From NCBI GenBank assembly GCA_019247235.1, contig JAFAPG010000540.1, positions 1 to 15,069 of the forward strand: a DNA stretch of 15,069 nucleotides. The letters run 5' to 3'. Position numbers and translations under genes: made by a program. Source of the stretch: Acidobacteriota bacterium. GTDB taxonomy: Bacteria; Acidobacteriota; Terriglobia; Terriglobales; Acidobacteriaceae. Below the pieces are notes generated by a model. It was not told the DNA's origin and searched no databases. It saw only the letters and a list, made by a program, of their open reading frames with translations. Shown one piece after another: positions 7,630 through 14,280 of this stretch (the stretch's first letter is position 1; the number at the start of each line of letters is the position of its first letter).

Positions 7630-9462
7630 ATGATCCATGGTCAAGCACTGGTAGTACTGGATACGCAGCTCGAATCACAGATCACACGACTCGACTGGGT
7701 CGTCATCGCGATTTATTTTGGCATCCTCCTTACTGTCGCCTGGTGGGTAGTAAAGAGGGGCAAAGACTCCGCCGCCGACTACTTTCTTGCCGGACGCAAT
7801 CTGTCCTGGTGGATCATCGGCGCCTCCATCTTTGCCTCTAATATCGGCTCCGAGCATGTAGTCGGCCTGGCCGGAGCAGGCGCCACGAGCGGCGTTGCCT
7901 TGGCCCATTACGAACTTCATGCCTGGTGCCTGTTGGTGCTGGCCTGGCTGTTCGTCCCTTTCTATATGCGCTCCATGGTATTCACCATGCCGGAGTTTCT
8001 CGAGCGTCGCTTCAGTCCGGCTTCCCGTTATGTGCTTTCGATCGTCTCGATTATCACCTTCATCGTCTCAAAGATTGCGGTGGGTATTTTCGCCGGGGGC
8101 GTAGTCTTTGGCACCTTGCTGCCCGAGTTGCACATTACCGTAGGAAATACCAACATCGACAGTTTTTGGATCGGCTCGGTTCTGGTAATCGCACTGACCG
8201 GGTTGTACACGGCACTGGGTGGCATGCGGGCCGTGGCCTATAACGACGCCGTGCAAACCTTTGTCCTCATTCTCGGATCGGCCTCGCTGACGGCCTACGG
8301 TCTGGCAAAGCTGGGCGGGTGGCACGAACTGCGTTATTGGTGCGGTTCGGAGATGTTCAATTTGTGGAAGCCCTTGATCCCCGCCGGTGTCCAGGGTACC
8401 TGGGCTCCGGTACTTGAAACCAGTTCCGGCGGACAGGTTCTCAGGGAAGCTTGGTACTTTAACGGCAACTTTCCCTGGTTGGGCATGCTGTTTTGTGCCC
8501 CGATCATCGGCCTGTGGTATTGGTGCACGGACCAATACATCGTGCAACGCGCATTGGGGGCGCCCAATGAATCCGTTGCCCGTCGAGGCGCGATCTTTGC
8601 CTCCTTTCTGAAACTCTTTCCCGTATATCTGTTCATTGTGCCCGGCCTAATCTGTTTTGCCTTAGCCAAAAGCGGCAAGGTTCCTGCCTTAGGCGCTATG
8701 ATCGGAGCCGATGGCAAAGTCATTGGACCTGTCGCCCAGGGAGCGTTCCCTATGATGGTGCAATATTTGCTTCCTGCGGGCCTGCGCGGTCTGGTAGTTG
8801 CTGGCCTACTCTCGGCCCTCATGGGTTCGCTGGCCGGAGTCTTCAACGCCTGTTCCACCCTATTCACTGTGGATCTTTACGAAAAGTGGAAGCCAGCAGC
8901 CTCGCAACACCAAATCGTACGCGTCGGGCGCCTGGCGACGGCGGCCATGGTGGTCGTGGCTCTCGCCTGGATTCCTGTGATCAAAGGTGCGCAGGGGCTT
9001 TACACCTATTTGCAAGCTGTACAAGGTTATTTAGCGCCTCCCATTTTCGTGGTTTTCTTTTTTGGCGTTTTTTTTAAACGCCTCAACGCCCAGGGCGCGC
9101 TCTGGGCCATGGTCGTGGGCTTTGCCCTGGGCATTTTCCGCATGCTGGTCGACACCCCGGTCGCGCTCGGCCTTGGAGGTCTGGAGAATGGGTATCGCCA
9201 AGGCTCTTTCCTGTGGGTCGTCAATAACATCTATTTTCAATACTTCAGTGTGCTGATCACGATTGTTTCAGCCGTAGTCATGGTGGTTGTGAGTCAGATG
9301 ACCAGCGAGCCTGACGATGCGAAAATTCGCAGCCTTACCTTTGCCACGGTGACCCCTGAGGACCGCGCAAAGACTCGCGCCAGCTGGAGCTGGCGTGAGA
9401 TTGCGGGCTCCGGATTGGTCCTGGTCTGTATTCTCGGCGCCTATCTCTACTTCCGCGGTTAA
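7630..9462 (+). CDS. Sodium:solute symporter (SSS family, SGLT-like sugar transporter)
   Basis: A 610-residue inner-membrane protein with about 14-15 hydrophobic segments, the first at about residues 21-41. It imports a small solute, probably a sugar, together with sodium. Diagnostic stretches match SGLT proteins: FASNIGSEHVVGLAGAGA (TM2 region), FTMPEFLERRF, the SSS signature ALGGMRAVAYNDAVQTFVL, GLWYWCTDQYIVQRALGA, and MGSLAGVFNACSTLFTVDLY, which corresponds to the sodium-site helix of vSGLT. The SGLT-like features favour sugar over proline or pantothenate, but the exact substrate is not readable. It lies 110 nt after selA with its own ribosome site and a hairpin in the gap, so it may be a separate unit. 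The divergent oxidoreductase/isomerase/sulfatase genes suggest a sugar-use context. Confidence 0.93.
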   Translation: MIHGQALVVLDTQLESQITRLDWVVIAIYFGILLTVAWWVVKRGKDSAADYFLAGRNLSWWIIGASIFASNIGSEHVVGLAGAGATSGVALAHYELHAWCLLVLAWLFVPFYMRSMVFTMPEFLERRFSPASRYVLSIVSIITFIVSKIAVGIFAGGVVFGTLLPELHITVGNTNIDSFWIGSVLVIALTGLYTALGGMRAVAYNDAVQTFVLILGSASLTAYGLAKLGGWHELRYWCGSEMFNLWKPLIPAGVQGTWAPVLETSSGGQVLREAWYFNGNFPWLGMLFCAPIIGLWYWCTDQYIVQRALGAPNESVARRGAIFASFLKLFPVYLFIVPGLICFALAKSGKVPALGAMIGADGKVIGPVAQGAFPMMVQYLLPAGLRGLVVAGLLSALMGSLAGVFNACSTLFTVDLYEKWKPAASQHQIVRVGRLATAAMVVVALAWIPVIKGAQGLYTYLQAVQGYLAPPIFVVFFFGVFFKRLNAQGALWAMVVGFALGIFRMLVDTPVALGLGGLENGYRQGSFLWVVNNIYFQYFSVLITIVSAVVMVVVSQMTSEPDDAKIRSLTFATVTPEDRAKTRASWSWREIAGSGLVLVCILGAYLYFRG

Positions 9463-9505
9463 CGCCCCGAAACGGGCATCTTCTACCTCGACCGGTGATA
9501 GTCTG

Positions 9506-10033
9506 ATGCCGGTGGCCACCCTATTGACCATCGGCCATTCGACCCGCGACCTGGAAGATTTCATCCAGGTCCTCGAAGCTCACTCGATCGGGGCATTGGC
9601 TGATGTGCGGTCCTTCCCCATGTCGCGCCGCTATCCTCACTTCAACCGGGAATCGCTCGACCGGGCGCTCGCTGGGCGAGGAGTCCACTATCTGTGGATC
9701 AAGCAATTGGGAGGCCGACGCACTCGCCGCTCCGAGCCTTCTCTGAATCTCGGATTGCGTAGCCAGAGCTTTCGCAATTATGCCGACCACATGCTCACAC
9801 CCGAGTTTAATCAAGGCATCGGGGAGCTGCTCAGCGTAGCGGGGCAGTCGGCAACCGCCTACATGTGCGCGGAGAGGGTGTATTTTCGTTGCCATCGCTT
9901 GTTGATCTCCGACTGGTTGGTGGCTCATGGCCACCAGGTCTTGCACATCGACGACAAGAGGCCTGCCAAAAGCCATTCGCTTACCCGCGAAGCACGGATC
10001 ATCACTGGACGATTGCTCTATCCCGCTCTCTAG
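9506..10033 (+). CDS. DUF488 domain-containing protein
   Basis: The 175-residue cytoplasmic protein starts at ATG 9506, chosen because LLTIGHSTRDLEDFIQVLE is the usual DUF488 opening; the longer frame from 9395 would overlap the symporter coding region. Family marks are TIGHST at the start, LADVRSFPMSRRYPHFN, YLWIKQLGGRR, and the Cys121-Ala-Glu123 ... Cys129-His-Arg131 motif (MCAERVYFRCHR). The biochemical role of DUF488 is unsettled, although the conserved Cys/His/Arg residues suggest a catalytic or nucleic-acid-related site. It begins 43 nt after the symporter and ends 19 nt before acpS, so it is likely co-transcribed with acpS. Confidence 0.9.
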   Translation: MPVATLLTIGHSTRDLEDFIQVLEAHSIGALADVRSFPMSRRYPHFNRESLDRALAGRGVHYLWIKQLGGRRTRRSEPSLNLGLRSQSFRNYADHMLTPEFNQGIGELLSVAGQSATAYMCAERVYFRCHRLLISDWLVAHGHQVLHIDDKRPAKSHSLTREARIITGRLLYPAL

Positions 10034-10043
10034 AGACTAGGGC

Positions 10044-10048
10044 AGGAG
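10044..10048 (+). promoter_or_regulatory. Ribosome binding site deciding the acpS start
   Basis: AGGAG lies only 4 nt before ATG 10053 but 22 nt before ATG 10071, so it favours the upstream start even though family alignment favours 10071. Confidence 0.5.
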
Positions 10049-10052
10049 AGGC

Positions 10053-10448
10053 ATGTGTTACCGTAGCGGCATGATTGTGGGCACAGGAATCGATATTGCC
10101 GAGGTCGCTCGCATCGCTGAGTCGATCGAACGTTTTGGCCAGCGCTTCCTCGATCGTATTTTTACTGAAGAAGAGATTCGTTACTGCGAAGCGAAAGCCA
10201 ACCGCAGCGAGCGATATGCCGCGCGCTTTGCTGCCAAAGAGGCGGCAATGAAAGCCTTGGGAACGGGATGGAACTTCGGCGTTCGCTGGCGGGACATCGA
10301 GGTATTTCGCTCACCCGGCAGTCGGCCTAGCATTCGTTTTCATGGAAAGGCCGCCGAGCTGGCGAGTCGACTAAAGATGAAGAACGTCTCTTTGTCCTTG
10401 TCGCACACACCGGAGCACGCCATCGCCAGTGTCATTCTCGAACAGTGA
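10053..10448 (+). CDS. acpS: Holo-[acyl-carrier-protein] synthase
   Basis: The enzyme transfers 4'-phosphopantetheine from CoA to acyl carrier protein, activating it for fatty acid synthesis in the cytoplasm. The protein has 131 residues from ATG 10053, or 125 from ATG 10071. Conserved features are VGTGIDIAEVARI with metal Asp14, FTEEEIRYC, RYAARFAAKEAAMKALGTG with Glu63 as the second metal ligand, and a final SLSHTPEHAIASVI. Most family members begin M-I-x-G-x-G-x-D, which is the 10071 start; the ribosome site favours 10053, giving the extra residues MCYRSG. The gene directly follows the DUF488 gene. Confidence 0.93.
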   Translation: MCYRSGMIVGTGIDIAEVARIAESIERFGQRFLDRIFTEEEIRYCEAKANRSERYAARFAAKEAAMKALGTGWNFGVRWRDIEVFRSPGSRPSIRFHGKAAELASRLKMKNVSLSLSHTPEHAIASVILEQ

Positions 10449-10501
10449 GGTCGGCGCTCAATGGTTGCTGAACGCCCAGGGTTAGCCGTCTAGCGATCGC
10501 C

Positions 10502-10547
10502 CCTTTGCCATCAGCGAGATCGTGGCCGAGAGCAGCACGGGCAAAGG
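10502..10547 (+). repeat. Long-loop inverted repeat after acpS
   Basis: CCTTTGCC (10502-10509) is exactly complementary to GGCAAAGG (10540-10547), with 30 nt between. It lies in the 139-bp gap before the deacetylase gene. It may be a terminator-like or 5' leader structure; there is no T tract. Confidence 0.35.
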
Positions 10548-10587
10548 CGTTCTGCTACTCTGTCAGGCGATCCCAAGCAGGACCCTT

Positions 10588-11523
10588 ATGAATTATTGGA
10601 AAGCGCTTCGGCTATCTTTCTTTTGCTGGTTGCTTGTTTGCGCGCAAGCCTTCGGGCAGGCAAAAAGCGTACCGGAGAGGCTTGGCTACCCCGCCAACAC
10701 TAAGCTGCTGATCGTACATGGCGATGATTTGGCGGTTGCGCACTCTGTCGATACGGCCAGTTTTGACGCGCTCGAAAAAGGTGCCATTACTTCCGCAAGC
10801 ATCATGGTGCCGTGTCCTTGGCTGACGGAAGTGGCCGACTATGCTCACTCGCATCCTGAAGCAGATCTGGGCCTGCACCTCACATTGACCAGCGAGTGGA
10901 AGAGCTATCGTTGGGGGCCGGTTGCGTCGTCGAACCAGGTAACAACTTTGCTCAACCCCAGCGGCATGTTCTGGGACACTACCCCGGCGGTCGCCGCGCA
11001 TGCCAAACCGGACGAGGCCGAACGAGAGATTCGCGCCCAGCTTGAGCGTGCTCTGGCCTGGGGGATACATCCCACACATCTTGATACCCATATGGGCTCG
11101 GTTCGTGCCACCCCGGAAATTTTCGACGCATACGTCAAAGTTGCCCATGATTATCATCTTCCGTTTCTTGCCCTGAAAGCCGCAGCCCCCAACCCAAGGC
11201 TGTCATCGGCCATTTCGGACAAGGACATTTTGTTAGACGCAGTGGTGATTGCCGCGGCCGGGCTTCCCGCCTCGGAGTGGAAGAATTTTTACCGTAATGC
11301 GATTAGCAGCCTAAAACCCGGCCTGACCGAGATGATCGTGCACCTCGGCCATGACGATGCTGAACTCGAAGCGGTTATGGGCATCTCTAACGACTATGGT
11401 GCGGCGTGGCGTCAACGCGATTACGATTTCGTCACCGGCTGGGATTTCAAGAAGGCCCTTGAAGAAAACCACGTAGTTCTTGTGAAATGGAAAGACCTCG
11501 AAAAAGTTTTGGATCAGCGGTGA
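10588..11523 (+). CDS. Secreted ChbG/YdjC-type carbohydrate deacetylase
   Basis: The start ATG 10588 (311 residues) is chosen because it places a clear Sec signal, MNYWKALRLSFFCWLLVCAQAFG, at the N-terminus; an upstream GTG at 10522 would bury it. The remainder has the YdjC/ChbG TIM-like fold that removes N-acetyl groups from oligosaccharides in characterised relatives. Candidate metal and catalytic residues are Asp46-Asp47 (LIVHGDDLAV), His97 (LGLHLTLTSEW) and His164/Asp166/His168 (PTHLDTHMGS). E. coli ChbG carries an Asn-Ala-Asp-Asp-type first motif and a His-rich version of the last one, so this protein is a divergent subgroup and its substrate may differ. E. coli ChbG is cytoplasmic; export here suggests action on extracellular or cell-wall glycans. 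It is transcribed in the same direction as acpS, with a 139-bp gap. Confidence 0.85.
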   Translation: MNYWKALRLSFFCWLLVCAQAFGQAKSVPERLGYPANTKLLIVHGDDLAVAHSVDTASFDALEKGAITSASIMVPCPWLTEVADYAHSHPEADLGLHLTLTSEWKSYRWGPVASSNQVTTLLNPSGMFWDTTPAVAAHAKPDEAEREIRAQLERALAWGIHPTHLDTHMGSVRATPEIFDAYVKVAHDYHLPFLALKAAAPNPRLSSAISDKDILLDAVVIAAAGLPASEWKNFYRNAISSLKPGLTEMIVHLGHDDAELEAVMGISNDYGAAWRQRDYDFVTGWDFKKALEENHVVLVKWKDLEKVLDQR

Positions 11524-11638
11524 GATCGATCATCCCATTTTCATTGCGCATCGACCTAGTCAACTCCGAGCTCCGGAAGGGGGGTGGCAACTTATCCCGG
11601 ATCTTCGTGGCTCTGCTGTTCTGATGGTCCCCAGGAGT

Positions 11639-11667
11639 TTGACCGGCTCTCTATAGCAGGCTAAAAT
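11639..11667 (+). promoter_or_regulatory. Sigma70-like promoter of rplU-rpmA
   Basis: -35 TTGACC (11639-11644, 5 of 6) and -10 TAAAAT (11662-11667, 5 of 6) are separated by exactly 17 bp. Transcription would begin near 11674, giving a leader of about 190 nt before rplU. Confidence 0.75.
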
Positions 11668-11687
11668 AAGCCAGTTTGCCTGTACTT

Positions 11688-11708
11688 GCGGTCCAGTTCT
11701 CGGACCGC
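11688..11708 (+). promoter_or_regulatory. Stem-loop in the rplU leader (possible autoregulatory element)
   Basis: GCGGTCC and GGACCGC form a perfect 7-bp stem around the 7-nt loop AGTTCTC, beginning about 14 nt after the predicted transcription start. Ribosomal protein operons are often controlled by leader structures that bind one of their products, and an L21 leader RNA is known in Firmicutes. I cannot show homology to it. Confidence 0.5.
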
Positions 11709-11866
11709 TCCTAACAGTTGGCCAGTGCCGACGCGGGAAACAGCAAGCCACAAGATCAGAAGAGAACCCTGGCGGGCACATTTTTGAAGAGTCCTGCTCT
11801 GAGCGAGCATCTGGGGTGCGCGGGATGCACACCTATGCCGTTCAGTGGCACAACGGAGGTTAAGCT

Positions 11867-12349
11867 ATGTATGCGGTAATCCGCGCCGGCGGCAAACAGT
11901 ATCGCGTAACCCCAGGCGACGTCGTTCGTCTGGAAACCCAGAGTGGTTCGAGCGACGGCACGGTTGAATTCCGCGATGTGCTTGCGGTTTCGCCTAGCGA
12001 AGGACAGATTGCGCGTCCTCAATCTGACGCCGTCGTGACCGGCAAAGTTCTCGGCCAAGGTCGAGCCAAGAAAGTCCTGGTATTTCATTACAAGCGGAAG
12101 AAGCAGTACAAGAAGTTGGCCGGCCACCGCCAGCCTTTTACTTCTGTCCGCATCACCGAGATTGCCGTCGATGGCCAAAACTTTACCGCTCCCGAGCTTT
12201 CTGAAAAGCCGCGAAAGGCTAAACGCGCCCCGGCGGAGCCGCGCACCGCGAAGACGTCGGCCTCAAGTAAAGCTCGTCCCGCAAAGAAGAAAGCGGCGGC
12301 GCCCAAAAAGAGCACCGCCAAAAAGAGCAGTACAAGCAAAAAGAAGTAA
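11867..12349 (+). CDS. rplU: 50S ribosomal protein L21 with long basic C-terminal tail
   Basis: L21 binds 23S rRNA in the large subunit. Residues 1 to about 103 are a standard L21: MYAVIRAGGKQYRV start, VLAVS, VVTGKVLGQGRAKKVLVFHYKRKK, and the final AGHRQPFTSVRITEI. The start ATG 11867 has a strong GGAGGT six bases upstream (11855-11860). Typical L21 is about 103 residues, but this one has 160. The extra residues from about 106 on are rich in Lys, Ala, Ser and Pro (for example KARPAKKKAAAPKKS) and resemble histone H1-like or mycobacterial basic tails; they are likely disordered. rpmA follows after 41 nt and is surely in the same operon. Confidence 0.97.
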   Translation: MYAVIRAGGKQYRVTPGDVVRLETQSGSSDGTVEFRDVLAVSPSEGQIARPQSDAVVTGKVLGQGRAKKVLVFHYKRKKQYKKLAGHRQPFTSVRITEIAVDGQNFTAPELSEKPRKAKRAPAEPRTAKTSASSKARPAKKKAAAPKKSTAKKSSTSKKK

Positions 12350-12390
12350 TCCGAAAGAAATCGAAGCCAAACCCACTAGGAGCAGCTTTC

Positions 12391-12654
12391 ATGGCACATA
12401 AGAAAGGTCTAGGCAGTTCACGAAATGGACGCGACTCAAACGCGCAACGACTGGGCTTCAAGGCATTCGGAGGGCAGATCGTGCCCGGAGGAACCATCAT
12501 CGTGCGCCAGCGGGGAACGCGGGTGAAACCTGGACTCAATGTAGGCCGGGGAAAAGATGATACCCTGTTTGCCAAAATTACCGGGCGAATCGTGTTTAAG
12601 GATCGGGGCTCAATGGGTAAATTCGTGATGATCGAGCCGCCCGCGGCGAAATAA
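12391..12654 (+). CDS. rpmA: 50S ribosomal protein L27
   Basis: The 87-residue L27 is complete. It starts MAHKKGLGSSRNGRDSNAQRLG, so the N-terminus that reaches the peptidyl transferase centre begins directly with the mature form, without the cleavable extension seen in Firmicutes. The core GGQIVPGGTIIVRQRGTRVKPGLNVGRGKDDTLFA is typical. AGGAG at 12378-12382 lies eight bases before the ATG. The gene follows rplU, as in most bacteria; the usual next gene obg is not here, and the operon appears to end after rpmA at a hairpin. Confidence 0.97.
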   Translation: MAHKKGLGSSRNGRDSNAQRLGFKAFGGQIVPGGTIIVRQRGTRVKPGLNVGRGKDDTLFAKITGRIVFKDRGSMGKFVMIEPPAAK

Positions 12655-12757
12655 CCGAAATCGATGGTTCGCGAATGAATCTGCTTCACCCGACTTACCG
12701 GGAAGTCCGCTAGTTCCGCTTGCCCTTCCCCTGACTTGCCGCAAAAGCCATGGCACC

Positions 12758-12808
12758 AAAAAAGATGGGACCCGCCAGGAGCGTGTTCGAGAATCTCCCG
12801 CGGGTCCC
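12758..12808 (-). terminator. Rho-independent terminator of the BON gene, probably bidirectional with rpmA
   Basis: GGGACCCGC (12767-12775) and GCGGGTCCC (12800-12808) are perfect 9-bp complements. GGAG (12778-12781) and CTCC (12795-12798) can extend the stem inside. Read on the minus strand, the stem is followed two bases later by C and then six T residues (12763-12758), and it starts 33 nt after the BON stop. On the plus strand it lies about 110 nt after rpmA and is followed only by a weak T-rich stretch. Confidence 0.8.
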
Positions 12809-12841
12809 CCACTTATGTTTTGTCACAAGCCGAGCGAAGCC

Positions 12842-13381
12842 CTAGCTTCTCACGACCTGCAGCTCATTATCGACGGAGAAGATTCCCGGAACTCCATTGG
12901 CGCGAATCCCAGCGATGTTCTTATCCGCCTGGCTGTCGACCACACCCATTAAAGTCACGTGGCCGTTGTTGACGATAATCCGGATCGGCTTGATTACGCC
13001 CAGAGAATATTTCTCTAGAGCCGGATAGCCATAGATGGTCCGGAACAGGCGCAAACGGAGGCCATCATCCATGGGTGACAGCGGCAGTACACGAATCTGG
13101 TTGTCCACCTGCTCGACACCTTCGACTCTTTTCACCACATTTCCGGCGTCGCTTTTAATCACCGGATCGGTGACCTGGCCGTGCAGCGTGACATTGCCGT
13201 TACCCTCGACGGTGAATGACAGATAATCAAACGCATTCACGTAGGGGATCATATTCAACTCATGTCTGACCTGTTTTTCCAGCCTTTCCTGCGAGCGATC
13301 AGAGATGGTCGCAGTGGCCCCGTAAAGTGATAGCGAAAACGCCATCATTAGCAAAACAATGTGTAATCTTCGTAGCTTCAT
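12842..13381 (-). CDS. Secreted protein with two BON domains
   Basis: The start ATG 13381 (179 residues) is chosen over 13405 because GGAAAGG lies just upstream and the signal peptide MKLRRLHIVLLMMAFSLSLYG then begins at residue 1. Two BON domains follow: about residues 31-98 (FTVEGNGNVTLHGQVTD, VEGVEQVDNQIRVL) and about 105-177 (IRIIVNNGHVTLMGVVDSQADK, GVPGIFSVDNELQVV). Each contains the family's glycine/valine pattern. BON domains occur in periplasmic OsmY-type and outer-membrane-associated proteins and are thought to bind membranes or other envelope components. This protein is therefore likely periplasmic. The gene is downstream of a small secreted-protein gene on the same strand, separated by stem-loops, and ends at a strong terminator. 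Confidence 0.88.
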   Translation of the reverse strand: MKLRRLHIVLLMMAFSLSLYGATATISDRSQERLEKQVRHELNMIPYVNAFDYLSFTVEGNGNVTLHGQVTDPVIKSDAGNVVKRVEGVEQVDNQIRVLPLSPMDDGLRLRLFRTIYGYPALEKYSLGVIKPIRIIVNNGHVTLMGVVDSQADKNIAGIRANGVPGIFSVDNELQVVRS

Positions 13382-13437
13382 AATCGACCTTTCCACATTT
13401 CCCAAATTTTCGCCAGCGTTTCTCGAGAGAGACTCGA

Positions 13438-13475
13438 AGCGGGGCTGGCAACCGGGCGAGGCAATTAGCCCCGCT
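13438..13475 (-). repeat. Stem-loop between the small secreted-protein gene and the BON gene
   Basis: AGCGGGGCT (13438-13446) pairs perfectly with AGCCCCGCT (13467-13475) around a 20-nt loop. A second, 5-bp hairpin CCCAC/GTGGG lies at 13483-13500. On the minus strand they follow the small-gene stop at 13502 and precede the BON start. There is no T tract, so they could be attenuators, mRNA-stabilising structures or poor terminators. Confidence 0.5.
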
Positions 13476-13501
13476 CTTCTGCCCCACGCCTGCCGGTGGG
13501 T

Positions 13502-13780
13502 TTAGCGCCAGCAGTGATCAAAGTCGCGATGAGCGCGGTAACGACGTGGATACCAGTACCGGTAATAAACCGGAGCCGGCCCTACATACACCCGCGCACC
13601 GACGGGAGCGGGCACGTACGCCACGTACGGTCGCGGTACGAAGTACCGATAGTGCATGGGATGAACATACACAGGAGCTCCCACGCCAACCGTAACCACG
13701 ACTTGCGCATTCGCCTTGGGAATGGCAGAAGCAAAAATCAGAACCAAACCCAATACCATAAGTATCCCTGTTTTCTTCAT
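13502..13780 (-). CDS. Small secreted Tyr/Pro/Val-rich protein
   Basis: The 92-residue product begins with a clear Sec signal, MKKTGILMVLGLVLIFASAIPKANA, with cleavage likely after Ala-Asn-Ala at about residue 25. The mature part of about 67 residues is low-complexity, rich in Tyr, Val, Pro and Arg with short repeats such as VPRPYVAYVPAPVGARVYVGPAPVY, and ends in a basic HCWR. A G-rich stretch before ATG 13780 could serve as ribosome site. Similar small Tyr/Pro-rich exported proteins are common in environmental Proteobacteria and Acidobacteria (recalled, not checked), with no known function. It is encoded upstream of the BON gene on the same strand. I regard it as a real gene because of the signal peptide, composition and spacing. 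Confidence 0.75.
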   Translation of the reverse strand: MKKTGILMVLGLVLIFASAIPKANAQVVVTVGVGAPVYVHPMHYRYFVPRPYVAYVPAPVGARVYVGPAPVYYRYWYPRRYRAHRDFDHCWR

Positions 13781-14280
13781 CTTGACACCCCCCGACTCAC
13801 ATAAATAGGAACCCCGTTCGCACCAGAAAGTTATGGCCCTGTGGGTAAAGAAGTGTAACGATCGAACAGCGAGAATGAAGGAATAAGCGCAAGCAGAAGC
13901 GCCGAGCCACGCTCAAAGCAAGGCAAAAGCTCGGCGCCGATTGCCGGTTTTCAAAGCGCAAATCTGTACAGAGATCGAGGATGAGAAGGACTGCTCGAAA
14001 GGCCACCTTCTCAAAAGCGGCGAGCGGCGCGCGGGAAAAGCCGACTGACTTTCGAGAGTTATCTCGTGCGCCGGAAGCCGACGTGCCCGACGAGTATCTC
14101 GATTAGGACTGAAACATTTCCTACAATCACCCGCGGCAGCGATTGGCGGCTTGCCTTCAGGCCCGCCCAGACCCTACATGTGATCTCTCAAGCCGGCAGG
14201 GTTGTCGGGTCAGAACAGCCACTGTGGGTCAGGGCACGCCAGGTACTTCAGGCCAGCGACGGAGTGCGCCGGTGTGACCC
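13781..14280. other. 500-bp gap between glgB and the small secreted-protein gene
   Basis: No convincing gene is visible; open frames here lack ribosome sites, signal peptides and family resemblance. The gap holds a 9-bp perfect stem-loop (13899-13937). Near the glgB stop, GGGTCA (14226-14231) and TGACCC (14275-14280) can pair with inner GCAC/GTGC matches, giving a possible structured 3' end for glgB. A minus-strand promoter for the small gene should be here, but I cannot point to a good one. Confidence 0.5.
13899..13937. repeat. 9-bp perfect stem-loop upstream of the small secreted-protein gene
   Basis: GCGCCGAGC (13899-13907) and GCTCGGCGC (13929-13937) are perfect complements around a 21-nt loop. 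On the plus strand TTTT follows only after a G-containing gap, so terminator function is doubtful. Confidence 0.45.

Larger units (their letters stand above)
11524..11866. other. Intergenic region and leader upstream of rplU
   Basis: This 343-bp gap has no believable gene. It holds a strong plus-strand promoter (11639-11667), a perfect 7-bp hairpin (11688-11708), a smaller 5-bp hairpin TGCTC/GAGCA (11795-11809) and the strong rplU ribosome site (11855-11860). Confidence 0.7.

Noticed and set aside
8068..8867. Long minus-strand open frames inside the symporter gene (159 and 177 residues)
   Set aside because: They are antisense to clearly recognisable SGLT-like membrane segments and have no family features.
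9464..9477. Short GCCC/GGGC hairpin right after the symporter stop as a terminator
   Set aside because: The stem is short with a bulge and lacks a T tract; DUF488 starts about 30 nt later, so read-through is more likely.
9395..9505. Upstream extension of the DUF488 frame
   Set aside because: It overlaps the symporter coding region and adds residues before the conserved TIGHST opening; ATG 9506 fits the family.
13797..14006. 69-residue minus-strand frame in the gap after glgB
   Set aside because: No ribosome site or recognisable motif; it overlaps the 13899-13937 stem-loop and resembles random translation.
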